The notes below the pieces were generated by a model. That model was not told the DNA's origin. It made no database searches and saw nothing but the letters and a program-made list of their open reading frames with translations. Of a DNA stretch of 64,000 nt, positions 1 through 10,161 are shown piece after piece. The position numbers were made by a program, and so were the translations under genes. The stretch spans positions 1 to 64,000 of the forward strand of contig NZ_QXTF01000002.1 in assembly GCF_003583725.1 (NCBI RefSeq). The letters run 5' to 3'. The DNA is from Sphingomonas edaphi (lineage in GTDB: Bacteria > Pseudomonadota > Alphaproteobacteria > Sphingomonadales > Sphingomonadaceae). Numbering within the stretch: the stretch's first letter is position 1; every line of letters starts with the position of its first letter.

Positions 1-1
1 C

Positions 2-3000
2 CTGGATGACGGCCCGGCGGTCGATCCTGTTCTGGACGCGGAGGCGACGGTCACGGTGGACGAGAGTCTCCCGTCGACGGCTCCGGCGATCAACACGGGT
101 GCGATCGTCAAGGGTGACGATCCCGACCTCGCTGGCGGACTTGCGCTGGGCCAAGCCAATTCGGGCGTGGCGGTTGTCGATGCCAATGCGGTGTTCGGTG
201 CTGACGGTCCGGCTGCGGGCGGTGACATCACCTATGCGCTGAGCATTCTGAACGTCAGCTCCGGCCTGACGCTGACCGATGGCACTCCCATCAATCTGCA
301 GATCGTGGGCGGGGTCATCGTTGGTGTGGTCAACGGCGGCACGTTCAACGGCCAAGCCGCATTTGCGATCGCGATTAATTCCACGACCGGCGTAGTCACG
401 GTCGAGCAATATCTTTCGCTCGACCATCCGGTAAACCCCGACCCGAATGATCCGCTCAGCTTCGACAGTAACATCATAGGCGTAACAGTCACCGCGACTG
501 ACGGCGATGGCGATCCCGTGACTTCGGGTGCAGTAGATATCGGCGGGCAGATCACCTTCCTCGATGATGGCCCCTTAGCTAATAATGACGTCGATTCGAT
601 CGTCGGCGGCAACGGCCCAGCAACGGGCAACGTTCTCACTGGCACTGAAGTGGCGGTGTCCGAAGACACCAATGGCACCGACGGCGTTGCAGATGCTCCG
701 GGAGCCGATGGCGGTCGGATCACCTTCATCGATCACAGTGATGCCGATCCAGGCAAGGCAGTTCCAAATGCCGGGTTTGTTACCATCGACGGCGACTATG
801 GTGTCCTGACGATTTATTCGAACGGCGACTATAGCTACTTGCGCAATGACGGTACCCCCGGGGGAGTCAGCGATGTCTTCACTTACGCGCTGACCGACGG
901 CGACGGCGATAACACGACGGCAACGCTGACCATCAGCATTGAAGACAATTTCCCGACTCTTCCGGATCCGAACCTGATCCGACTGGACGACGACGTCATC
1001 CCGGGGGCCAACGGCAATCCGGACGGGCCAGGCGACGACGATCCCGACACGGTTCCAGGCAACGTCGTCAACGGTCAGTTGAATGGCTCCGGCGGGGACG
1101 CTCCGCTGACCTACAACTTCACCGGAATCAATACGCTGCCCACAGGGTTCAGTGTTGGCGCCGCAAGTGACGCGGATACCCTAATCATTGTCCAGGACCA
1201 GAATGGCAGTCCCGTCACGGTCATGACGATCCAGCTCGATCAGAGCGACGGCTCGTTCACCGTTACCCAGAATGCGCCGATGTGGCATCCTGCCGACAAC
1301 GGCGGTCCAGACGACAACATTGAAAATAACTTTGTCTTTTCGATCGGTGTCGAGGTCGAAGATGACGACGGCGATACCGAGCCGGCGACGATAACTATCA
1401 ACGTCGATGATGATACGCCAACGATCAACGTTTCCGAGGGTAGCGATGCCGCTATCATCCTTACGACGGACGATGCCCAAACAATAGGCGGCGCAAGCGA
1501 TACCGCTCAGTCGACCGCCAATTTCGGCGGCGTATTCGGGCTGGTTCAGTCAGCGGGTGCTGATGGCACTGCTGCAGCGGCAACGCTCGCATTCACGCTC
1601 GACGTTACCGGCTACACCGGTGGCCCTGCCGGCGTGGACTCGGGCCTCAACCAGGGAAGCAACAACATCTATCTCTACGAGATCAGCGGCAAGGTAGTTG
1701 GCTCCACGTCTGCGACGCTCGCCGCAGTTGACGCGACGAACACGGTGTTTGACGTTGCCGTGGACGGCAGCGGTGTGGTGACGCTAACCCAGTACAGCCA
1801 GATCGACCATGTGGGCGGCGACCCCACTCCGACCGGAGGACCTCCGTTCGCTGACCATATCGTCAGTATGGCAGACGCCCTGATTACTCTTACCGCGTCA
1901 GCATCTCTGACTGATAGAGACGGCGACAATGTTACTGACAGCGAGTCGATCGATATCGGCGCCAACCTGCGGTTCACGGACGATGGTCCTGATGTAGCGG
2001 CTGTGCTCACCGGTACGCAGATCCGGATCGATGAGACGGACGGCGTCGTCGCGGTTGGCGGGGAAGTCGACCCTGTCGGCGGGAACCTCGGCACGGTTAC
2101 GATGACCTTGGCGAGCCTGGTCAATGTGACCAATCCGCACGTCAGTGCCGATACGCCACAGACCAATGTCTACTCGCTGGCGCTCAGTTCGGAAGGCATC
2201 GCTTCGGGCCTCTTGGTGTCGAGCAACAATGCGCCGATCTTCCTTTACGAGAATGGCGGCGTGATCACCGGTTCGACCTCGGCCACCGAGGGCGGCATCG
2301 ACGCCGGCAACACGGCGTTCACGGTCAGCATCAACCCCACCACTGGCGCAGTGACCCTGACTCAGTTCCTGGCAGTCGAGCACTCGAACACCGCGTCGAA
2401 TGACGAGGATTCGACCGGGCTGAATGCCGGCGTGCTGAACCTTCGCGTCACGACCACCGATTTCGACGGCGATACCGACTTCGCCCAAGTCGATCTTGGC
2501 AGCGTCGTCCGCTTTGAGGATGATGGGCCGAGCGTAACTGCTGTCCAGTTGACTGGTACGGTCGACGAGGACGGCGTGGTTGAGGGCATCGCCGACGGCG
2601 GTCCGGGCGACGGTATCGCCGGCGGTCCGGCGGGCGCAGGCTCGTTCGCCGATTTCCCTGGCCAGCCGACGGTGGCATCGGGCAGCGTCGTGACGCTGTT
2701 CAACTCGGGTTCCGACACACCGATCAGCTACAGCATGGTCAACAGCACCGCAGGACTGCTTGCACAGAATCTGAGCTCGGGCGGCGTGCCGCTGAGCTAC
2801 GGGATCGTGGGCAATACGCTGACCGCTTCGGCGCCAGGCGGCAATACGATCTTCACCTTCGTCATCAACCCGGATGGAAGCTACACGTTCACGCTGTTCG
2901 ACCAGCTTGACCATCCGACGCTGAACGGCCTGCCGGGCGACAACCTGGAGAATGACCTGGGGATCGACCTCAGCTCGTTGATCCGGGCGACGGATGCGGA

Positions 3001-6000
3001 CGGCGACAGCGTGACTGCCAGTCCCAACGCGCTGGTCATCACGGTCGATGACGACACGCCGGTTGCAGTCGACGACACGCCGACGCTGGTCGTCGATCTC
3101 GATCCGCTCGGTGTCGACGATATCGTTGGAGAATGGACCGACACGCAAATGCAAGGCGGCGCCTCGCCGACTACATTCGACAAGGACGGCGACGGCGCGA
3201 CTGACGAGATCCGCTGGGGCACGCCGGCGAATCCGGGTGGCCAGCAGTCGGGCTATGGTTATGTCGACAACCCGGCCTTGGAAAGCCAGACGGTCCTCAC
3301 CAACCAGCCGTTCACGATTGGGACTTTCACCCACTACAACAACCCGATCAACGGCGCCGAGCTGTTGCAGACGACGCTGACCGTCGACTTTGTCGTGAAC
3401 ATCGACGGCGTGGATTATCCGGTCGGTCCGATCGAGATCCAGTTCGACCATGATGAGACGCCCAACAACGGCACTCCGGAGCAGAACCGCGACATCATCG
3501 ACATCACGCCGCAGACCGTCATAGTCGACATCAACGGCGTCGACTATGAGTTAAAGGTGCTCGGCCTGATCGATGAACTCGGCAATTTGGTCACCCAGGT
3601 CCGTACATTCGAGGGCCAGGCCAACAGCTATGCGCTGGTGGTGCAGTTCGTGAACACCGAGGCGTTCGACATTTCCGGCAATGTGCTGACCAACGATGAC
3701 TCGGGCGCTGATGAACCGATCGAGGTGAGGGCCGCGACCGGATTCGGCGGATCGTCCGATAATACTCCGGACGGCGGCGGCAATCTGCAGGTCAACGGCC
3801 AATATGGCACTTTGGTAATCAACGAGAACGGCAGCTACACCTACACGCTGACGGCCGACCCGAGCGATGTGCCAAACGGTTATGTGGAGCATTTCACCTA
3901 CACGATCGAAGATGCCGACGGCGACGGGACGACCGCCGACCTCGACATCACACTCGACATCGATCAGGCACCACTGGTTACCGATGCCGTAGCGCTTTCG
4001 GATGACGACGGATTGCCGAACGCCAATACCGCCGTCGGAGTTGGCGATCTCAATGCCAACGCCGGCGAAGATGCCCCTGCTAATCCGAGCGAGGCGATCT
4101 TCCATGGTCAGTTCGTCGCCAGCGGCGGCGACGGCGCTCTCAGCTACTCGCTGGCCAACATGCATGGCCTATCGGGAACGGTTGGCACCGAAATCGTCAA
4201 CTACAGCTGGAACGCCGGCACCAACACGCTGACGGGAACCGGCCCACGGGGCGCGCTGTTCAGCATTCAGGTCGATCCGGTGACGGGTGACTTCACTCTT
4301 ACGCAGATTGACAACGTCCTGCACGCGGTGGTCGCCAACGAGAATGACGCGACCACGACCATCGCATTCCAGGTCGCCGACAGCGATGGCGATGCAGTCT
4401 TTGGCGACCTCGTCATCACCTTCGACGACGATGTGCCGGTTGCGATCCAGCCGGATTCGGCCAGCATCACCAACGAAGCCTTGGCGACGGTTACAGAGGA
4501 TCTGGACGACGACGGCGAGGTTATCACCGACTTCGGCGCCGACGGCCCCGGACTGGTACAGTTTGCCAACATCGTTAATGGCGAAAATTCCGGCCTGACG
4601 TCCGGCGACGACGTCGTCACCTATTGGCTGTCGAACAACGGCCAGACCCTCCAAGGCCGGACAAACAGCACCAACGGCATCGACGGTCAGCTGATCTTCA
4701 CGGTCCAGATCAACCAGGCCACGGGTGACTATACGGTCACTATGACCGGAACGCTCGACAATGGGCAGGGCGTCTCGTTCGACGACCTCACCAGCTCGGC
4801 CGCCGGCAACGTCAACTTCCGCGGCGTTGGTGAAGATGATCCGAGTACGCCGGTCGACCTGCTGCTGTCTGCCTCAGCTTCAGGTGGCGCTGCGACATCG
4901 GTCAACACCGACTCCGACTCGATCGGGGCGGCCAACCAGTCGATGGATAATGGCGAGACCATTCGTATTGATTTAATCAGCAATCTGACGACTGGCGCGG
5001 CGACGCCGACCGGGTTCGGCTACTCCGGGCATGTCGATACGAACAGCTATCTCCAGACCATTCCGCAGGTACAGGGAAGTCAGGGGCAGACGGTTGCCTT
5101 CAGGGTATGGGCGCTGGATACCGCCGACACCCAGGCGAACGAGCCGGATCGCAATCCAGCGGGTGGCTTTGCCAATTCCAGCTCTGTCACGATCCTGGAA
5201 GTGACGGTTGACGGCTTCGACACCGGCCAGACTCCCGTGACCATCGACATATCGGGGGTAGCAGTCGGGGTTTGGACAGCAGTCGCATACGGCGTGTTCG
5301 TACAGAAGCAGGCGGACGGGTCGGTTGTTTTCACCGGCATCCAGCAAGGCGATCAATATGGCATCGCAACGGGGCCGAACGACTTCAACGCGGTCGCCGT
5401 CAATGCATTGCCGGAAGGCACAGGTCCGAACGCTGCGAATGACTCGTCTGAAGACAGCTTCGACCTGGGCATATTTGCGATCGGGTCGGTTGATACGGGC
5501 GAACCGATAAACGTAACCTACGACCTGACGATCACGGACGCCGACGGCGACACCGTCTCCATGCCCGCTGCAATCGACATCACGTTCGAACCAGCCGTCG
5601 CGCCACTGACTCTGATGTCGATGGAACGTAGCGCTCCTGGAGACGGCGACCAGTCGAACCTGTCGTTCACCGCGAACGACAATTCGAAGTGGAACGGCGG
5701 CAACGGCAACAGCTTCGGCAACATCGGCAATACCGGCATCACCTCGGCCATGGTCGCGGCATCGGGCCTGTCGCTGATGTCGACGGCTTCGCTCAACAGC
5801 TTCTTCGATCCGTCGCTCAGCACTCTGGCGCAAGACAGCTTCCAGCAATCCAGCATCCAGATGGTGGGCCGGGAAAGTGCGATGGATGGGGACTTGTTTG
5901 CATCCACCTCGATCGTCGGACTGTCGGGATCAACCGTCCAGTCGACCCAGTTGGCGGGAAGCATGCATGGCTCCAACCAGCTGGCCGACGTCAGCCAGGT

Positions 6001-6433
6001 TCTCGACAATCACATGCTCGGGGACTTCGCCGCTGCAATCCGGCCGGCGAGCTTCGGTGACCAGGGCGGCGACTTCGCTCATGTGCCAATAGCGGCGGCT
6101 CCTGCACCGGTGGTCGCCATGGCTTCGGCGGAGATGCTCCAGCTCGCGAACCTCGTTGGCAACGCCCAGCAGGGCGGTTCGGTCGAGAAGGTGCTCGCCG
6201 ACGCACTCGGACATGGCTCTGCTCCGACAGTCGACCATCTGCTTGAGGCGATCGGCGGCCACGGAAACGGCTCGGTTCCGGACATAGTCCAACTGGCAAG
6301 TCTCGACACGGGCGGCGTTCCGGGTTGGGACATGGGCGGGCACGGGGCTTTCGCCTCGGCAACCGACATGATGTTCAAGATGGATGCCTTGGTGCTCCAT
6401 CATGATGCGGTGCAGCCTGTCGTTAACGGCTGA
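2..6433 (+). CDS. Giant type I-secreted repeat adhesin, C-terminal part (5' end outside window)
   Basis: The reading frame is already open at the left edge, so the N-terminus, including any retention module, is missing; at least 2143 residues are visible. The protein is built from Ig-like/cadherin-like repeats. DDGP linkers occur near 5, 563, 1980 and 2518, and many DxDGD calcium-type motifs follow strands ending in TVTATD-like turns. Two VCBS-type units lie near 590-950 and 3660-3970. These are features of LapA/BapA-like biofilm adhesins with T1SS-143 or DUF5801-type repeats. From about 5590 the sequence changes to a Gly/Asn/Ser/Met-rich, then His-containing tail with no GGxGxD RTX nonapeptides. 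The genes just downstream encode a complete type I secretion apparatus, so surface export by that route is the natural inference. The family is clear; the exact ligand is not. Confidence 0.88.
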   Translation: MDDGPAVDPVLDAEATVTVDESLPSTAPAINTGAIVKGDDPDLAGGLALGQANSGVAVVDANAVFGADGPAAGGDITYALSILNVSSGLTLTDGTPINLQIVGGVIVGVVNGGTFNGQAAFAIAINSTTGVVTVEQYLSLDHPVNPDPNDPLSFDSNIIGVTVTATDGDGDPVTSGAVDIGGQITFLDDGPLANNDVDSIVGGNGPATGNVLTGTEVAVSEDTNGTDGVADAPGADGGRITFIDHSDADPGKAVPNAGFVTIDGDYGVLTIYSNGDYSYLRNDGTPGGVSDVFTYALTDGDGDNTTATLTISIEDNFPTLPDPNLIRLDDDVIPGANGNPDGPGDDDPDTVPGNVVNGQLNGSGGDAPLTYNFTGINTLPTGFSVGAASDADTLIIVQDQNGSPVTVMTIQLDQSDGSFTVTQNAPMWHPADNGGPDDNIENNFVFSIGVEVEDDDGDTEPATITINVDDDTPTINVSEGSDAAIILTTDDAQTIGGASDTAQSTANFGGVFGLVQSAGADGTAAAATLAFTLDVTGYTGGPAGVDSGLNQGSNNIYLYEISGKVVGSTSATLAAVDATNTVFDVAVDGSGVVTLTQYSQIDHVGGDPTPTGGPPFADHIVSMADALITLTASASLTDRDGDNVTDSESIDIGANLRFTDDGPDVAAVLTGTQIRIDETDGVVAVGGEVDPVGGNLGTVTMTLASLVNVTNPHVSADTPQTNVYSLALSSEGIASGLLVSSNNAPIFLYENGGVITGSTSATEGGIDAGNTAFTVSINPTTGAVTLTQFLAVEHSNTASNDEDSTGLNAGVLNLRVTTTDFDGDTDFAQVDLGSVVRFEDDGPSVTAVQLTGTVDEDGVVEGIADGGPGDGIAGGPAGAGSFADFPGQPTVASGSVVTLFNSGSDTPISYSMVNSTAGLLAQNLSSGGVPLSYGIVGNTLTASAPGGNTIFTFVINPDGSYTFTLFDQLDHPTLNGLPGDNLENDLGIDLSSLIRATDADGDSVTASPNALVITVDDDTPVAVDDTPTLVVDLDPLGVDDIVGEWTDTQMQGGASPTTFDKDGDGATDEIRWGTPANPGGQQSGYGYVDNPALESQTVLTNQPFTIGTFTHYNNPINGAELLQTTLTVDFVVNIDGVDYPVGPIEIQFDHDETPNNGTPEQNRDIIDITPQTVIVDINGVDYELKVLGLIDELGNLVTQVRTFEGQANSYALVVQFVNTEAFDISGNVLTNDDSGADEPIEVRAATGFGGSSDNTPDGGGNLQVNGQYGTLVINENGSYTYTLTADPSDVPNGYVEHFTYTIEDADGDGTTADLDITLDIDQAPLVTDAVALSDDDGLPNANTAVGVGDLNANAGEDAPANPSEAIFHGQFVASGGDGALSYSLANMHGLSGTVGTEIVNYSWNAGTNTLTGTGPRGALFSIQVDPVTGDFTLTQIDNVLHAVVANENDATTTIAFQVADSDGDAVFGDLVITFDDDVPVAIQPDSASITNEALATVTEDLDDDGEVITDFGADGPGLVQFANIVNGENSGLTSGDDVVTYWLSNNGQTLQGRTNSTNGIDGQLIFTVQINQATGDYTVTMTGTLDNGQGVSFDDLTSSAAGNVNFRGVGEDDPSTPVDLLLSASASGGAATSVNTDSDSIGAANQSMDNGETIRIDLISNLTTGAATPTGFGYSGHVDTNSYLQTIPQVQGSQGQTVAFRVWALDTADTQANEPDRNPAGGFANSSSVTILEVTVDGFDTGQTPVTIDISGVAVGVWTAVAYGVFVQKQADGSVVFTGIQQGDQYGIATGPNDFNAVAVNALPEGTGPNAANDSSEDSFDLGIFAIGSVDTGEPINVTYDLTITDADGDTVSMPAAIDITFEPAVAPLTLMSMERSAPGDGDQSNLSFTANDNSKWNGGNGNSFGNIGNTGITSAMVAASGLSLMSTASLNSFFDPSLSTLAQDSFQQSSIQMVGRESAMDGDLFASTSIVGLSGSTVQSTQLAGSMHGSNQLADVSQVLDNHMLGDFAAAIRPASFGDQGGDFAHVPIAAAPAPVVAMASAEMLQLANLVGNAQQGGSVEKVLADALGHGSAPTVDHLLEAIGGHGNGSVPDIVQLASLDTGGVPGWDMGGHGAFASATDMMFKMDALVLHHDAVQPVVNG

Positions 6434-6446
6434 ACTCAGTGACGCG

Positions 6447-6473
6447 ACCCTCCCTGGTGGACGGGGAGGGTTT
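6447..6473 (+). terminator. Stem-loop between adhesin and TolC-like gene, possible partial terminator
   Basis: ACCCTCCC (6447-6454) pairs perfectly with GGGAGGGT (6464-6471) around a 9-base loop, and the stem runs into only three T residues. It sits 13 bases after the adhesin stop codon and 27 bases before the next start. The short T tract suggests a leaky terminator or an mRNA-stabilising hairpin rather than a strong stop. Confidence 0.45.
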
Positions 6474-6500
6474 CCGCGCGATGACCAGAAGGGGGAAGAC

Positions 6501-7979
6501 ATGAATAGGAAGCACTGGACGATGATCGTTCCCGGGGCGGTGCTGCTTTGCGCCTCGCCGGCTTTCGCGATCGATTTAAGGGAAGCGGTTCAATCCGCAC
6601 TGAATACCAACCCGGAAATTCGGCAGGCGGTTCATAATAAGATCGCTACTCGCGAAGAGCGCAAGCAGGCGCAGGGCAAGTGGCTGCCGACCATTTCGGT
6701 CGAAGGCTCCGCTGGCCTCCGCAAGCTTCGCAATCCGACCCGTCGCGCCCTCGGCATCGCCGACGAGCGGCTAGAACCGATCGAAGGCCAGGTCATCGTC
6801 GACCAGCTGCTGTTCGACTTCGGCGAGCGGACCGCGGAAATTCGCCGTCAGGCCTCGCGTACCGACGCCGCTGCTGCCCGCATCGAGGAACGCAGCGAAT
6901 TCGTCGCGCTAAACGTCAGTCGTGCTTACATCGATTATCTACTGCAGCAGCGGCTTGTGGCGATTGCGTCCGACAATGCGACATTCCACGAGCGTCTCGC
7001 CGGTGACCTTCGCGAAGGCGTCGCGCGCGGCTCCATCTCGGTTGCGGATCAACAGCAGGCCGAAGAGCGCCTGCAGTCGGCCCGTGCCCGCGTCACGGAA
7101 GCGCAGGAAGACCTCGATACTGCCGCCATCCAGTTTCAAACACTGACTGGCGTGCCGATCGATTCCGTCAATATGCCGCCGGACCTGTCGGGCGCTATGC
7201 CGGGCTCGCTCACGGACGCCGAAATTATGGCGCGTGAAAATAATCCGCGTGTTCAGGAAGCCATTCATGACCTCGCTACTCAGCGCGAAGTCATCAAGAC
7301 TGCCCAGTCGCAGCTCGGCCCGCGGTTCAATGCCGAAGCCAGCGCCCGCTACGGCGACGACATCGACGGCTTCCAGGGTCGCACTAGCGACCTGTCCGCC
7401 CGCGTCGTCATGCGTTGGAAGATCTTCGACGGCCTGGCGAACACCGCCAATGTCCGCGAACAGAAGGCCCGGGCCGATGAGGCCCATGCCCGCCTGTTCG
7501 AAATGCAGCGCCGTGCCGAAGAGGATACGCGCGCCGCATGGAGCCGCCTGACCAACCAGACGCGCCTGGCGAACGAACTCGAGACGCAAAGCCGTGTCGC
7601 GGACGATCTGCTAATCTCCTATCGCGAGCAGTTCAATGTCGGTCGGCGTTCGCTGCTCGACGTGCTTGATGCGCAGAACACGCGCCAGAATGTGCAGGCC
7701 CAAGCAGAGACCGCGCGTCTCGCTAAGATCTACGCACAATATCGCGTACTGGCAGCCAGCAATCGCCTGATCGAGGCGCTTGGCGTTTCGATGCCGAGCG
7801 AGGGCTGGAGCAACGACAGCGGTCGCTTCAACGTCAACCAGGTTCCGGCGACCGATCGTCAGGAAAACAGCATGCCGTACCCGGTCATGGGGCCGCCCAA
7901 CTCGGCGCCCGCGCCGATGGCAGCTCCTGCTCCGGAACCCGCGCCCGAGCCGGCACCTGCGCCGGTCGAAGGCCAGTAA
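6501..7979 (+). CDS. TolC-family outer membrane protein of type I secretion system (LapE-like)
   Basis: Predicted outer-membrane channel for the adjacent ABC exporter, 492 residues. The ATG at 6501 is chosen because it follows a GAAGGGGGAAG ribosome site and begins a classic signal peptide (MNRKHW..., hydrophobic core, cleavage after SPAFA). A longer frame upstream overlaps the adhesin and lacks such features. The mature part starts IDLREAVQSAL with a conserved NTNPEIR, typical of the TolC/OEP fold, and has two helical coiled-coil repeats (roughly residues 25-220 and 230-440). The last ~25 residues are Pro/Ala/Glu-rich. It lies 67 bp after the adhesin and 22 bp before the ABC transporter, consistent with one secretion operon. 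Confidence 0.92.
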   Translation: MNRKHWTMIVPGAVLLCASPAFAIDLREAVQSALNTNPEIRQAVHNKIATREERKQAQGKWLPTISVEGSAGLRKLRNPTRRALGIADERLEPIEGQVIVDQLLFDFGERTAEIRRQASRTDAAAARIEERSEFVALNVSRAYIDYLLQQRLVAIASDNATFHERLAGDLREGVARGSISVADQQQAEERLQSARARVTEAQEDLDTAAIQFQTLTGVPIDSVNMPPDLSGAMPGSLTDAEIMARENNPRVQEAIHDLATQREVIKTAQSQLGPRFNAEASARYGDDIDGFQGRTSDLSARVVMRWKIFDGLANTANVREQKARADEAHARLFEMQRRAEEDTRAAWSRLTNQTRLANELETQSRVADDLLISYREQFNVGRRSLLDVLDAQNTRQNVQAQAETARLAKIYAQYRVLAASNRLIEALGVSMPSEGWSNDSGRFNVNQVPATDRQENSMPYPVMGPPNSAPAPMAAPAPEPAPEPAPAPVEGQ

Positions 7980-8001
7980 GACCGAATGAAGGGGACAGGC
8001 G

Positions 8002-10161
8002 TTGAGTATCATGCAAGGGCTGGATTCCGCGCCATCGCGTGAAATTGACCCTGTCCTCGATTGCCTGACGTTCCTCGCGCGCCGCTCGGACAGACCGTCT
8101 TCCCCGGTCTTGCTGCGCGCGGGGCTCGCACTATCGGCCACGGGCACGCTCCCCTTCCACCAGATCGAGCCGGCGCTCGAACAGGTTGGAATGCGGTGCG
8201 AGCCCGTGGCACGCCGCCGCATTCGCGGCTGGCGCCTTCAGCAACTGCCAGCCATCCTCGAACTTTCCGACGATCGCGCTGTCGTGCTGTTGGAAATGAG
8301 GGGCGGCGACGCGCTGATCTACACGCCCGGCACCGCCGAGCCGATGTGGGTTCCGGTCGAAGACGTTGAACCTTCTTACATTGGTCGGGCGATCGCCGTC
8401 GAAGCCGACCCTACCCGCGAACGCGCCAACGAGCGCCCGTGGGACAAGGCCCGCCGCACCCACTGGTTTTGGTCGGAAGTGTGGAAGGTCCGGAAGGAAT
8501 TCTGGCCGGTTCTGCTGGCCGCGCTCATCGTCAACCTGCTGGCACTCGCGGTGCCGCTATTCACGATGAACGTCTATGACCGGGTCATTCCCAACAAGGC
8601 CGTTCCGACCTTGTGGGTGCTTGCGATTGGCGTAGCCTTAGCGCTCGCATTTGATTTCATCCTGCGCCTTGCCCGTTCGCAGCTGGTAGACGAGATCGGC
8701 CGCCGGCTGGATGCAAAATATTCCCAGAAGTTGTTCGAGAAGGTGATGAACCTGCCGATGGCCGAGCGCCAAGGCAGCACCGGCGCGTTTGCCAAGCGGG
8801 TCAGTGAATACGAAGGTGTTCGGGACTTCTTCGCCTCTACCTCCGTCGTCCTGCTTGTCGACATCGGCTTCATGGTCGTCTTCCTGGTTCTGATCGCGGT
8901 CCTGGCGGGGCCATTGGTGTTCGTGCCGATCGTCGGCATCGCTGCCATGCTCGTTGTAGGCCTCAGCCTTCAGCGGCGGATGGCAAGTACCGCAATCGAT
9001 GCTCAGGCCGACAGCTCGCTGCAGCATTCGGTGCTGGTGGAATCAATCTCGGGCATCGAGACGTTGAAAGCGGCCCGCGCGGAAGGACAGATGCTCGGGC
9101 GCTGGCGTCGTTATGCCTCGATGTCGGCGGGAACGCAGGAAAAGATGCGCCGCCTGACATCGGTAGCGGTCAACCTCGCTTCGATCAGCCAACAGGCGAT
9201 CAGCGTCGGCTTGGTCGTTGGCGGCTTCTACCTGTTCAACAACGGCGACATCACAATGGGCGCGATCATCGCCATCGTCATGCTTGCCGGCCGTGCCATG
9301 TCGCCAATCGGTCAATTCGCGTTCCTCATCACTCGCGCGCGCCAGTCGATGACAACACTGGATTCGCTGCAGCGAATGATGGAGGCGCCCGACGAGCGGC
9401 AAGTCGCTGCGAAAAGTATCGTCCCCGAAATCCGTGCGGGCCACATCGAGTTGCGCAGCGCCGACTTCCGCTATCCTGGAGCGAGCGTCGACAGCCTTTC
9501 AGGCATTAATCTGTCTATCAAGCCGGGCGAGCGTATCGCGATCATCGGTCGTGTCGCTTCGGGCAAGTCGACGCTTGGCCGACTGCTGTGCGGGCTTTAT
9601 GCCCCGACCGGCGGCGAGATGCTGGTCGATGGCCTCGACAGCCGTCAGTACCACCCGCACCAACTGCGCGACAGTTTCCGCTTCGTCGGACAAGATGCGG
9701 AGCTTTTCTCGGGAAGCGTTCGCGACAACCTAGTCCTCGGGGCCGCCAAGGCTGACGACCAGCAATTGATCGACGCAGTGGCCCGGTCGGGTGCCGATAT
9801 CTTCCTGTCGCGCGATGCCGCCGGGTTCGATCGGCCGGTAGGCGAGCGCGGTTCGCTGCTGTCCGGCGGCCAGCGCTCTCTGCTCGTCCTTGCCCGTGCG
9901 CTGGTATCGCCGTCCAAGCTGCTGTTCCTCGACGAGCCGACCGGCGCGATGGACACGCAGACAGAACTTTATTTCATCGAGAAGCTGAAGACAGCGCTTG
10001 CCAAAGACCAGTCGCTCGTCGTGTCGACGCATCGTCATAACATGCTGTCGGTCTGCGATCGGCTGATCGTAATCGATGCCGGAAAGATTCTTGCCGACGG
10101 GCCGCGCGACGAAGTTATGAGCCGGCTGGCCGGCATCGCGAAGCAGGAGGCGAACCAATGA
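8002..10161 (+). CDS. Type I secretion ABC transporter, permease/ATPase with C39-like domain (LapB-like)
   Basis: Inner-membrane exporter of 719 residues, the usual length for LapB/HlyB-type proteins. Domains in order: a peptidase C39-like N-terminal domain (about 15-140, probably a substrate-binding rather than a proteolytic domain), a six-helix ABC transmembrane domain (about 160-440), and an ATPase domain. The ATPase has Walker A G516-T524 (GRVASGKST), signature LSGGQ at 620-624, Walker B LLFLDEP at 640-646 and the H-loop His677. The start is TTG at 8002, supported by AAGGGGA six bases upstream; an ATG at 8011 is the alternative. The stop overlaps the next start (ATGA), indicating translational coupling to the cell-wall hydrolase. 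Confidence 0.92.
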   Translation: MSIMQGLDSAPSREIDPVLDCLTFLARRSDRPSSPVLLRAGLALSATGTLPFHQIEPALEQVGMRCEPVARRRIRGWRLQQLPAILELSDDRAVVLLEMRGGDALIYTPGTAEPMWVPVEDVEPSYIGRAIAVEADPTRERANERPWDKARRTHWFWSEVWKVRKEFWPVLLAALIVNLLALAVPLFTMNVYDRVIPNKAVPTLWVLAIGVALALAFDFILRLARSQLVDEIGRRLDAKYSQKLFEKVMNLPMAERQGSTGAFAKRVSEYEGVRDFFASTSVVLLVDIGFMVVFLVLIAVLAGPLVFVPIVGIAAMLVVGLSLQRRMASTAIDAQADSSLQHSVLVESISGIETLKAARAEGQMLGRWRRYASMSAGTQEKMRRLTSVAVNLASISQQAISVGLVVGGFYLFNNGDITMGAIIAIVMLAGRAMSPIGQFAFLITRARQSMTTLDSLQRMMEAPDERQVAAKSIVPEIRAGHIELRSADFRYPGASVDSLSGINLSIKPGERIAIIGRVASGKSTLGRLLCGLYAPTGGEMLVDGLDSRQYHPHQLRDSFRFVGQDAELFSGSVRDNLVLGAAKADDQQLIDAVARSGADIFLSRDAAGFDRPVGERGSLLSGGQRSLLVLARALVSPSKLLFLDEPTGAMDTQTELYFIEKLKTALAKDQSLVVSTHRHNMLSVCDRLIVIDAGKILADGPRDEVMSRLAGIAKQEANQ

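Noticed and set aside
1898-3451. Long 517-aa open frame antisense to the adhesin repeats
   Set aside because: It mirrors codon-position bias of the adhesin gene, has no recognisable motif or ribosome site, and is rich in Arg/Val/Asp as expected from an antisense frame of GC-rich repeats.
5640-6433. RTX calcium-binding nonapeptides at the adhesin C-terminus
   Set aside because: I searched for GGxGxDxUx series; only isolated Gly/Asn stretches such as GGNGNSFGNIGN are present, so the feature is not claimed.
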